Origin: Rhodopseudomonas palustris HaA2
Lineage (GTDB): Bacteria; Pseudomonadota; Alphaproteobacteria; Rhizobiales; Xanthobacteraceae
Direction: 5' to 3'
Assembly: GCF_000013365.1 (NCBI RefSeq)
Contig: NC_007778.1
Location: 3,720,001 to 3,784,000 of the forward strand
Length of the DNA stretch: 64,000 nucleotides
The notes under the pieces were generated by a model. That model did not search any database. It was given only the letters and a program-made list of their open reading frames with translations, and was not told the DNA's origin. Made by a program: the position numbers and the translations under genes. Below, in pieces: positions 45,457-53,004 of this stretch (the first letter of the stretch is position 1; each line of letters opens with the position of its first letter).

Positions 45457-46341
45457 TCAATTCGCCTGCGGCCGGAAACGGGCCTGCACCGCTGCGAATT
45501 CAGCGTTGAGACGCTCCAGCACGTGCGGGCGAACCTTGCGCCCGCCGCGCTCGACGCCGAGCTTTCCGCGACCACGCGGACCGACCACGTCGAGCCCCGC
45601 TGCCTTGGCTCGACGTATCTCGTCGACATGCTTGATGATGGCCGCTCGCATCGCCGGAATTTCGGACACGAGCTCCTCGACGCCGCCGAGCTGATGGAAG
45701 AACGACGGGCCGGCTGCGAACACCGGGTTGCTCTTGGCCAGTTCCTCGAGCGTCTCGATGTCCTTCTTGATGATCCTTGAAACCGACGTGATCGGCATGA
45801 CGTGGATCATGGTCTGGAATTTCGCGTCCAGCGACAGGATGCGATCGGCCTGCAACCCATGGCAGAGGAAGGCCCCGGAGATCGCGCGACCGATCACCAT
45901 GGCGACGATCGGGTGACCGGCGAGACGCGCTTCGGCCAGCGCCAGTTGATACGCACCGGTCGCCTTGTTCATGCCGAAGATCTCTTCGACCTTGCCGGGA
46001 CCGTTGCCGGGCGTGTCGACGATCAGCACGATCGCACGCTTGTCGGCGAGGCGCTTGTCGGCATCGGCCGCGAGGGTGGCATAGACGGCCTGCGCCATCT
46101 TGTAGCCCTCCTCCATCCCGATGATCCCCGAATACACCACCGGGAATTTCTCGTTGAAGGCTTCCGCATCCGACGCGATCACCGTGACCAGTTCGCCGTC
46201 GAGCTTGGCTTCACCGACCACCGCGCCGGGGCCGAAGGTCGGATCGCCGAACGTCGTGGCGCCGACCTTGTCCTGCGCGAAGCTTTCCGGATCGACGATC
46301 AGATCGACCGCCTCCCGGCCTTTTCCTAACAGAGTGTCCAT
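45457..46341 (-). CDS. madD: malonate decarboxylase carboxyltransferase subunit MadD
   Basis: 294-aa crotonase-fold carboxyltransferase half (gamma-like), pairing with MadC. Blocks KRAIVLIVDTPGNGPGKVEEIFGMNKATGAYQLALAEARLAGHPIVAMVIGRAISGAFLCHG lie in order and hold the oxyanion region. Together with MadC it moves the carboxyl of malonyl-ACP to biotin on MadF, leaving acetyl-ACP. AGGAGA precedes the ATG. Confidence 0.93.
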   Translation of the reverse strand: MDTLLGKGREAVDLIVDPESFAQDKVGATTFGDPTFGPGAVVGEAKLDGELVTVIASDAEAFNEKFPVVYSGIIGMEEGYKMAQAVYATLAADADKRLADKRAIVLIVDTPGNGPGKVEEIFGMNKATGAYQLALAEARLAGHPIVAMVIGRAISGAFLCHGLQADRILSLDAKFQTMIHVMPITSVSRIIKKDIETLEELAKSNPVFAAGPSFFHQLGGVEELVSEIPAMRAAIIKHVDEIRRAKAAGLDVVGPRGRGKLGVERGGRKVRPHVLERLNAEFAAVQARFRPQAN

Positions 46342-46354
46342 GTTCGTCTCCTAA

Positions 46355-47311
46355 TCACAGAACCAGGCGTTGCACGGTCTTGCGGAAGTCCGCGAGGGGA
46401 CCATCGGCGAGACCGACGGGATCGTTGTTGCCGGCGTATCGCCAGACGTCGCGGGAATCGGTCGGGGCGATCTCGACGGCGAGCGCGACGCCGCGCAGTT
46501 GCTTCTCGACGAGCGCCTCCGAACCGATGCGGCGCATCGGCTCGAACTCCTCGATCGTCAGCTCGGTCAGTTCGGTGAGCTGGGCGCGGAACGCCGCGAC
46601 GGTGTCGTCGACCAGGAAGTTGCAGTCGCCCATCACGTATTTGTGGCGGCCGCCGGTGGTGCGATAGACCAGCGCGCGGTTCGAACTGTCGAACTCGTCC
46701 TTGCCCATCTCCTGCTCGATCACTTCAGGACCGGTCAGGCCGAGACGGCCGAATTCGCTCATGATGATCGCGTCGGTCGAGGCGGCGACGAAACCCATGC
46801 CGCCGAAGCATCCGATCCGCGACCCGATCAGCGAGACGATCGGCACCTTGTGTCGGGCACGCTGAATCGCGTCCATCACTTCGGCGTGGGCCAGGAGACC
46901 GGCATTGGCTTCGTGCAGCCGCACGCCGCCGGTTTCGAACGAGATCGCCACGATCGGCCGCTGCGACGCCGGCAGCCGCGGGAATTCGGCGATCAGCGCG
47001 TCGTAGAAATCGATCGCCTGATCGATCGTACCGACCATCTTGGCGCCGCTGACTTCGCCGACGGAGCCGCCGATGAAGCGGCCTTCCTGCGAGATCACGA
47101 ACACCGGACGTTCGCCGATCCGACCGACGCCGGTGACGATGCCGTCGTCGAATTCGACGGCCTCGCCGAGCGTGATCAGATGCGGGCTGCAGAACCGGTC
47201 GATCGGGCCGACCAGTTCGACGAAGCTACCTTCGTCGACCAGTCCGAGCGCACGCTCGCGCGCATTGCTCTCGAAGAAGGAGCTGGTTTGTATCTTGTTC
47301 CAGTTGGGCAT
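46355..47311 (-). CDS. madC: malonate decarboxylase carboxyltransferase subunit MadC
   Basis: 318-aa carboxyltransferase half (beta-like, AccD/MdcD fold). Blocks include GIVTGVGRIGERPVFVISQEGRFIGGSVGEVSGAKMVG, SFETGGVRLHEANAGLLAH and SLIGSRIGCFGGMGFVAASTDAIIMSEFGRLGLTGPEVIE. ATG 47311 (MPNWNKIQ) has GAGGAT seven bases upstream. It sits between madE and madD with 13-16 bp gaps. Confidence 0.94.
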   Translation of the reverse strand: MPNWNKIQTSSFFESNARERALGLVDEGSFVELVGPIDRFCSPHLITLGEAVEFDDGIVTGVGRIGERPVFVISQEGRFIGGSVGEVSGAKMVGTIDQAIDFYDALIAEFPRLPASQRPIVAISFETGGVRLHEANAGLLAHAEVMDAIQRARHKVPIVSLIGSRIGCFGGMGFVAASTDAIIMSEFGRLGLTGPEVIEQEMGKDEFDSSNRALVYRTTGGRHKYVMGDCNFLVDDTVAAFRAQLTELTELTIEEFEPMRRIGSEALVEKQLRGVALAVEIAPTDSRDVWRYAGNNDPVGLADGPLADFRKTVQRLVL

Positions 47312-47327
47312 GATTGATCCTCGTTGC

Positions 47328-47642
47328 TCAGGCCGACGCTTCAGCAAGCGCCTGACGCAGCCGCAGAGCGACCACGGCCGGCGAGGCGTTGTTGTCGTTG
47401 ATCTCGACCAGCGCGTCGGTCAGACCGGTCTCGTTGGCGAAATGCGTGAGCACCCGCCGCCACAAATCCTCGAAGCCTTTCACCGGCGTCACGATGCGCA
47501 CCTGCAGTTTGCCGGACTTGCCGATCGGCGAGACCAGCACCTCGAGGTCGCCGGAGCCGACGACGCCGTGGTGGACGGGCGCGGCGACGCGCCGTGGCGT
47601 GCCCGTGCTGTTGAGTTCGAATTCGATCGTTTGAAGAGCCAT
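47328..47642 (-). CDS. madE: malonate decarboxylase acyl carrier protein MadE
   Basis: 104-aa MdcC/MadE-type acyl carrier protein. Its prosthetic group is not 4'-phosphopantetheine but 2'-(5''-phosphoribosyl)-3'-dephospho-CoA, attached to Ser30 in VVGSGDLEVLV. GGGGGAAG precedes the ATG. The larger open frame up to 47867 is a shadow of madA. Confidence 0.93.
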   Translation of the reverse strand: MALQTIEFELNSTGTPRRVAAPVHHGVVGSGDLEVLVSPIGKSGKLQVRIVTPVKGFEDLWRRVLTHFANETGLTDALVEINDNNASPAVVALRLRQALAEASA

Positions 47643-47655
47643 GTCTTCCCCCTGA

Positions 47656-49320
47656 TCACCAGTTGCGGAAACGAGTCGGCGGGTTGTAGAGCCCACCGGA
47701 AATGTCGACGAGGTCGCGCATCGAGCGCGCGGCCAAGAGGTCGCGGTTGGCGCGCGAACGATCGATGCCGAGGTCTTCCGGCGTCTGGAAGATCTTGGCT
47801 TCGCGCAGCCTCTTGGTTTCCGCCGGGTCTTCCGCGAGGCCGATCTCGGTGTAGCCGGCGACGGCACGGATCGCGGCCATGCGGACGTCCATGTTCGGCG
47901 CGCGGTTCAGGTACGCGATGCCGTCTTCGGTGATGATGTGGGTGACGTCGTCGCCGTAGATCATCACCGGCGGCAGATCGAGCTTGGCGTTCTCGGCCAG
48001 CTTCCAGGCGTCGAGCTTGTCGACGAAGCTCGGCGCGCGGGCTTCACCGAAGGTCTCCACCCCCTGCACCACCAGGCGCTTGCCGCGCGGCATGTCGCCG
48101 ATCAGGTCGTGCATGTTCGGCACTTCCTGGCCGCACTTCAGCCAGCTGTCGGTGACGTGACGACGACCTTTGGAGTCGCAGCCCATGTTCGGCGCTCCGC
48201 CGAAGCCGGCGACGCGGTTGGCCGTGGCCGTCGAGGAGTTGCCGAACTTGTCGATCTGCAGCGTGCCGCCGATGAACATGTCGAGCGCGTAGTGACCGGC
48301 GGTCTGCGCGAAAGCGCGGTTGGAACGCAGAGATCCGTCGGGGCCGGTGAAGAACACGTCGGAGCGGGCGCGGACGTACTCTTCCATGCCGAGCTCACCG
48401 CCGAAGCAGTGAATGGTGTCGACCCAGCCGGCCTCGATCGCGGGGATCATGGTCGGGTGCGGGTTCAGCACCATGTGGGTGCAGCATTCCCCCTTCAGCC
48501 CAAGTTCCTCACCATAGGTCGGCAGAATCAGTTCGATCGCCGAGGTGAGAAAGCCGATGCCGTGGTTGAGGCGCTTGACCTTGTACTCGCCGTAGATGCC
48601 CTTCAGCGCCATCATGGCCAGCAGAATGTGGTTGTCGGTCACCAGCCCCGGATCGCGCGTGAACAGCGGCTCGATGAAGAACGGCTTCGGGCTCTCGATG
48701 ACGGCGTCGACCCAGCCGGCCGGAATATCGACGCGCGGCAGCTTGTCGACGATCTTGTTGACCTGGGCGATCACGATGCCCTGGCGGAACTTGGTCGCCT
48801 CGACGATCACCGGCGTGTCTTCGGTGTTGAAGCCGGTGTAGAGATTGCCCTCACGATCGGCCTCGTAGGCGCAGATCAGCGACACCCGCGGCGTCAGATC
48901 GAGGAAGTAGCGGCCGAACAGTTCGAGATAGGTGTGAATTGCGCCCAGCTCGATCTTGCCCTCGCGGATGAACTTGGCGACCCGCGCGGCCTGCGGCCCT
49001 CCGAACGCGAAGTCCAGACGCTTGGCGATCCCCTTCTCGAACATGTCCAGATGCGAGGCCAGCGGCACGCAGGACTGCACCATGTGCAGATTGTTGATCT
49101 CGGCCGGATCGACCTGCAGCAGACAGTCGGCGAGGAAATCCGCCTGCTTCTGATTGTTGCCCTCGATGTTGACGCGATCGAAGGAGCGGATCACCGACTT
49201 CAGCAGCGCGACGGTGTCTTCCTTCTTCACCTGCTTGCCGGGGCCGATGTAGCGCGCCGCGGCCTCCATTCGCTGGCGTGTATCCGATGCCAGCGTGTCC
49301 CATTTGCGTTCGGTCTTCAT
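47656..49320 (-). CDS. madA: malonate decarboxylase alpha subunit, acetyl-ACP:malonate ACP transferase MadA
   Basis: 554-aa MdcA/MadA protein of the CoA-transferase fold, exchanging acetyl-ACP and malonate to give malonyl-ACP plus acetate. Family blocks include KRLDFAFGGPQAARVAKFIREGKIELG, NTEDTPVIVEATKFRQGIVIAQVN, NGxxxF-like ITEDGIAYLNRAPNMDVRMAAIRAVAGY. Length matches family members (about 550). Its ATG region is overlapped by the birA stop (4 bp). Confidence 0.95.
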   Translation of the reverse strand: MKTERKWDTLASDTRQRMEAAARYIGPGKQVKKEDTVALLKSVIRSFDRVNIEGNNQKQADFLADCLLQVDPAEINNLHMVQSCVPLASHLDMFEKGIAKRLDFAFGGPQAARVAKFIREGKIELGAIHTYLELFGRYFLDLTPRVSLICAYEADREGNLYTGFNTEDTPVIVEATKFRQGIVIAQVNKIVDKLPRVDIPAGWVDAVIESPKPFFIEPLFTRDPGLVTDNHILLAMMALKGIYGEYKVKRLNHGIGFLTSAIELILPTYGEELGLKGECCTHMVLNPHPTMIPAIEAGWVDTIHCFGGELGMEEYVRARSDVFFTGPDGSLRSNRAFAQTAGHYALDMFIGGTLQIDKFGNSSTATANRVAGFGGAPNMGCDSKGRRHVTDSWLKCGQEVPNMHDLIGDMPRGKRLVVQGVETFGEARAPSFVDKLDAWKLAENAKLDLPPVMIYGDDVTHIITEDGIAYLNRAPNMDVRMAAIRAVAGYTEIGLAEDPAETKRLREAKIFQTPEDLGIDRSRANRDLLAARSMRDLVDISGGLYNPPTRFRNW

Positions 49321-50180
49321 GAGCTTACACCCGTGTGCTTCGTGGAGATGTAGTCGGGCCCCCGGCCAACGGAGATGCCCGTGGCGATTTCGCCGGAGTG
49401 AACGAGGCGGGTGACGCCCGTCTCGTCTAGAATTCGAAGAGCGCCATCGTCGGCGAGGCCGATCAGTCGTGCCGTGACGGGTTCGTCACCGTCGGTGACG
49501 CGAACCATTTGGCCGAGATGTTCGGCGTGCCGGGTCCAGGTGCCGGCGAACGACGCGACACCGTCGCGTTCCCACAGCGGCAGCCACACCCCGAGCGACT
49601 CCAGGAAGCCTCTCAGCAGTCCGATCGGATCGATCGGCCGACCCGCCAGCGCCGCGAGCGACGCTGCAGAACGACGTAGCTCTTCGGGAAACTCCGCCTG
49701 CGCGATCGCGACGTTCAGGCCAAAGCCGAGCACGACGAAGTCGAGCTCGCCCGCGCCGTCGGTGTGCGCTTCGGCCAGGATGCCGCAGATCTTGCGGCCG
49801 TCGACCAACAGGTCGTTCGGCCATTTGATGCCGGCGGCAACGCCGGTGTGGGCCGCGATCGCTTCCCACAGCGCGACGGCGCCGAGCAGGGCCAATTGCG
49901 GCGCCTCCTCGATCGGCCGCGCGGTGCGGATCAGTGTCGAGACACACAGACTTCCCGACGGCTGGGAAAACCAGGCGCGGCTGCCCTTGCCGCGGCCGCG
50001 GGTCTGATGATCGGCGACGAGGACGGTGCCGTGGTCGGCGCCGGCCTTGCCGAGATCGATCAGAGCCCGATTGGTGCTGTCGATCTCGGCGACGTGGAGA
50101 ACGGTCCGCCCGATGCCATCGGCCTGCTCGACCGCAGCGAGGCGCTTTGCGTTCGGGATGATGTCAGCGAAGCGGACCAT
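49317..50180 (-). CDS. birA: biotin-protein ligase inside the malonate decarboxylase cluster
   Basis: 287-aa ligase of the short type without a DNA-binding N-terminus. The biotinyl-AMP loop is RGRGKGSRAW (61-70), followed by KWPNDLLVDGRKICGILAE (119-137) and a C-terminal SH3-like domain. It would biotinylate MadF. It lies between madB and madA with a 4-bp overlap to madA, a location not in the 14-gene Malonomonas rubra order as I recall it. Whether it is the cell's only ligase cannot be told from this window. Confidence 0.92.
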   Translation of the reverse strand: MVRFADIIPNAKRLAAVEQADGIGRTVLHVAEIDSTNRALIDLGKAGADHGTVLVADHQTRGRGKGSRAWFSQPSGSLCVSTLIRTARPIEEAPQLALLGAVALWEAIAAHTGVAAGIKWPNDLLVDGRKICGILAEAHTDGAGELDFVVLGFGLNVAIAQAEFPEELRRSAASLAALAGRPIDPIGLLRGFLESLGVWLPLWERDGVASFAGTWTRHAEHLGQMVRVTDGDEPVTARLIGLADDGALRILDETGVTRLVHSGEIATGISVGRGPDYISTKHTGVSS

Positions 50181-50208
50181 GATCGTTCTCCAGCTTTCCC
50201 GATGCGGC

Positions 50209-51423
50209 TCAGTGCGGTGCCACGAGGGAGATCGTCGAGGCGAAGATGCCGACCGCGATGGCGGAGACGATCACGCCGCAGATGTTGGCGCCCATCGCCA
50301 CCGGGAAGATCATCGCGTAGGGATTGTCCTCGGCGGCGATCTTCTGAGCGAGCTTGGCGGTCGTCGGGATGCAGGACACGCCGGCGATGCCGATCAGCGG
50401 ATTGAAGGCCTTCTTGCTGATCAGATAGACGAACCAGCCGCCGATCAGACCACCGACACCGGAGATCAGCAGCGCGGTGATGCCGAGCACCAGCAGGATC
50501 AGCACGCGGCTGTCGAGCAGCGTCGAGGCTTCGCACAGCACGCCGAGCACCAGGCCGAGCATCAGCGTCGACATGTAGGTGACGGTCTTCTCGAGCAGAT
50601 CCTGGTAGACTTCGATCTGGGCTTCCTTGATGGCGACGCCGAGGAAGAACGACAGGATCAGCGGCGACGCGACGGGCAGCAGGAGGCAGAGCAGCGCGGC
50701 GGCGACGATGGTGAAGACGAACTTCGCCTTCTGCGAGACGTCCGGGAATTCCATCTCGACGTCCATGGCCCGATACTTCTTCGGCACCAGGAGCTTCATC
50801 AGATACGGATAACCCGCATAGGTCAGCGACAGATAGAGGTAGGCGATGATCGAGATCGGGACGAACAGGTCCTTGGCCAGCATCAGCGAGGTGAACAGCA
50901 CCATCGGGCCGTCGGCGCCGCCGATCGTTCCGACTGCGGCCGCCTCACCCGGCGTCAGACCGCAATAGTAGCCGATCACCAGCGTTGCGAAGGTTCCCAT
51001 TTCGGCGAAGATCGCGCAGGTGATCACCGCCCAGGGACGGGCGAGAATGAAGGAGATGTCCGACATCGAGCCGATGCCGAAGAACAGCATGCAGGCGACC
51101 AGCGAGTTCGAGAACGCGAAGTTGTAAACCGGCTGCAGGAAGTAGATCTGCATCTCGTTGACGAGCTTGATCGGGTCCGAGATCATCGGATCGAGCATCA
51201 GGGTGCCGATGTGATTGCCCTCGAGGAACATCACGCCGGCATTGACGCACATCATCGCAACGCCCATCGGCACCATGATCAGCGGCTCCAGCGTGCGCTT
51301 GAAGCCGAGATAGGCGAGAAAGAATCCGCCGACGATCAGGAAGAGCCTTGCGAAGGCGATTGACGGCTCCTGCACGAACATCGTGCCGATGCCGGGAAAG
51401 ACCGTGAAGAGTTGCTGTAGCAT
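50209..51423 (-). CDS. madB: membrane carboxybiotin decarboxylase MadB (Na+-pump type)
   Basis: 404-aa polytopic membrane protein of the OadB/MmdB/GcdB beta-subunit family, which decarboxylates carboxybiotin and exports Na+. The conserved AAAVGTIGGADGPMVL block carries Asp171, aligned with the ion-coupling Asp of OadB (Asp203 in that protein). The SNSLVACMLFFGIGSMSDISFILARP region and the C-terminal NPYAMIFPVAMGANICGVIVSAI also match. Na+ rather than H+ coupling is inferred from family knowledge. Confidence 0.93.
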   Translation of the reverse strand: MLQQLFTVFPGIGTMFVQEPSIAFARLFLIVGGFFLAYLGFKRTLEPLIMVPMGVAMMCVNAGVMFLEGNHIGTLMLDPMISDPIKLVNEMQIYFLQPVYNFAFSNSLVACMLFFGIGSMSDISFILARPWAVITCAIFAEMGTFATLVIGYYCGLTPGEAAAVGTIGGADGPMVLFTSLMLAKDLFVPISIIAYLYLSLTYAGYPYLMKLLVPKKYRAMDVEMEFPDVSQKAKFVFTIVAAALLCLLLPVASPLILSFFLGVAIKEAQIEVYQDLLEKTVTYMSTLMLGLVLGVLCEASTLLDSRVLILLVLGITALLISGVGGLIGGWFVYLISKKAFNPLIGIAGVSCIPTTAKLAQKIAAEDNPYAMIFPVAMGANICGVIVSAIAVGIFASTISLVAPH

Positions 51424-51444
51424 CTGAGGTTGTCCCGTATTCGA

Positions 51445-51570
51445 TCAGGCGGTTTCGGAAGATTCGTTTTCGCCGAGCAACTTGCTGAGCAGAACGATGA
51501 CGCCGATCACGGCGTATGAGATTGTCGCTGTGAGCGCGTAGGCCATCAGCGCGTAGACGATGATGTTCAT
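51445..51570 (-). CDS. 41-residue single-helix membrane peptide between madG and madB
   Basis: Starts at ATG 51570, overlapping the madG stop by 4 bp (ATGA), with GGAG seven bases upstream. The sequence is a membrane helix (about 4-34, IIVYALMAYALTATISYAVIGVIVLLSKLL) with a short acidic tail. It is far shorter than OadG gamma subunits but shares their plan of one N-terminal helix and a polar C-terminus. It may stabilise MadB or be the counterpart of the small Malonomonas proteins encoded upstream of madG. Function unproven. Confidence 0.7.
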   Translation of the reverse strand: MNIIVYALMAYALTATISYAVIGVIVLLSKLLGENESSETA

Positions 51571-52529
51571 GGGTGGTCTCCTGTGGCGTGAAGCGTTTCG
51601 AATCCGGCCGTCGCCGACGACGGAAACGTTCGGTGTTCGATGAGGTGGACGGCGATGGTGACAGCGAGCAGATCGGCGGCGCCGCCGGCGCTGATCCGGC
51701 GCGCGACGCATTCCGCGCCGAAGGCGTGGATCGCTTCGACGCCGCGCGACGTCAGCCCGCCGCCGAGGTCGCGAATGCGCCGGGCTTCGCCCTGGACGAA
51801 AGCCAGTGCGTCGGGACCACCGCGCCAGAGCACGGTGGAATCCTCGGCTTCGGCGATCAGCTCGATCAGGGTGTGAACCAGCGCGCGGTTCAGTCCGTGC
51901 CCGGCGGCGATGGCGGCGCGCAGCGTCGGCAGACCGTGCCGCGCGACCGCCGGGAAGCCGTCCTCGACCTCGCCGCGAATGCCCCGCGTGCCGTGCCGCG
52001 CGTAGAGTTTCTCGCCGGCCGTCACGGGATCGGTCCGCCGATCGATCAGCTCGCGCTGAACCATCCCGCTGGTGATCGCTGCGACCTCGGCGAAGATCCG
52101 GTGTGCGCTCGGCGCCGCATCGTCACGCGCGGCGCGTCCTGCGGCGGCGGCGGTGACACCGAGCGCGAACAGTGCGCCGCGTTGGGTGTTCACGCCGTTC
52201 GACGCCGCCATCAACAGTGCGTCGTACTCGCGGCCGACCGCGCGTACCAGCGGCAGCGCACTGACGGCATCGCCGCGATGGCTGAAGCCGATCGACGCGC
52301 AGCGGTGGAAGCACGGCGCGATGGCAGCCGACGTCAGCATGAACGTCTGCTGATCCATGTCGGTGTGCGCACCCATCGAACGCGGCGTCACCAGACCCGG
52401 CTTCGGATGAGTTGCTACTTCGAGGAGAATGCCGCTGAGACAGGCCGACCCTATCGTCCAAGCCTTCGGAGCCAATCCGTCGGCGAAATAGGGCGCGATA
52501 TCCGCGGCGTGAAATGGTGAACAGTCCAT
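51567..52529 (-). CDS. madG: triphosphoribosyl-dephospho-CoA synthase MadG (MdcB/CitG family)
   Basis: 320-aa helical enzyme that makes the ACP prosthetic-group precursor from ATP and dephospho-CoA. The family markers EVATHPKPGLVTPRSMGAHTDMD (KPGLV-x-DH-like metal/ATP site), GVNTQRGALFALG and a C-terminal AADLLAVTIAVHLIE are present. It is the first gene of the mad cluster; 475 bp upstream lies the divergent oxidoreductase. Confidence 0.92.
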   Translation of the reverse strand: MDCSPFHAADIAPYFADGLAPKAWTIGSACLSGILLEVATHPKPGLVTPRSMGAHTDMDQQTFMLTSAAIAPCFHRCASIGFSHRGDAVSALPLVRAVGREYDALLMAASNGVNTQRGALFALGVTAAAAGRAARDDAAPSAHRIFAEVAAITSGMVQRELIDRRTDPVTAGEKLYARHGTRGIRGEVEDGFPAVARHGLPTLRAAIAAGHGLNRALVHTLIELIAEAEDSTVLWRGGPDALAFVQGEARRIRDLGGGLTSRGVEAIHAFGAECVARRISAGGAADLLAVTIAVHLIEHRTFPSSATAGFETLHATGDHP

Positions 52530-53004
52530 GACGACGATCCGGACGACCGGGCGTTTCGGAGGCGCAAGCCTCGAGAAACATCCGTTCGCAGCACGTTGCC
52601 TGGAGCGGCACGTGCCTTCAGCAGAACGCCATCACGGGTTCGAAGTCACTTGGCGGGGCTTCCCGACTACGCCCCATTCGTTGGAAAGGCGAGCCGGAGA
52701 AGAGACGATGTGGTCGATCACGAAGCTCTCTGAGCTGATCTCCTCGACCGAGACAATCAGCGTGAAACTGCTATGTCACCGGCGTTCGACAGGGTCAACG
52801 CTACTTTGGCCTCATCCGCAATCATACGGAGGTCGCGCCGATACAACCCGGAGAATGAGCCGGACGACCGACGCAATCGTCCGAAACGGGTTCGCGCGCG
52901 ATGCCGGACTCGCACGGATAGCAGCCGATCGCGCGCGCCTCATCGCGGGCTCCCACGTCTCCCGCTCGATTGCGGATCGGCGCGGCGACGACTAGGTTGG
53001 CGCG
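52530..53004. promoter_or_regulatory. 475-bp divergent intergenic region upstream of the mad cluster
   Basis: No supported gene is seen here and no regulator gene (such as the LysR-type madN of Malonomonas) adjoins the cluster. The mad promoter on the minus strand and the oxidoreductase promoter on the plus strand should lie within. A small GAGGC-GCAA-GCCTC hairpin is at 52559-52572. No clear -35/-10 pair or strong operator palindrome stood out. Confidence 0.4.

Noticed and set aside
52528-52995. 155-codon frame in the mad/oxidoreductase spacer
   Set aside because: No ribosome site, no domain, biased composition and it starts inside madG; treated as non-coding.
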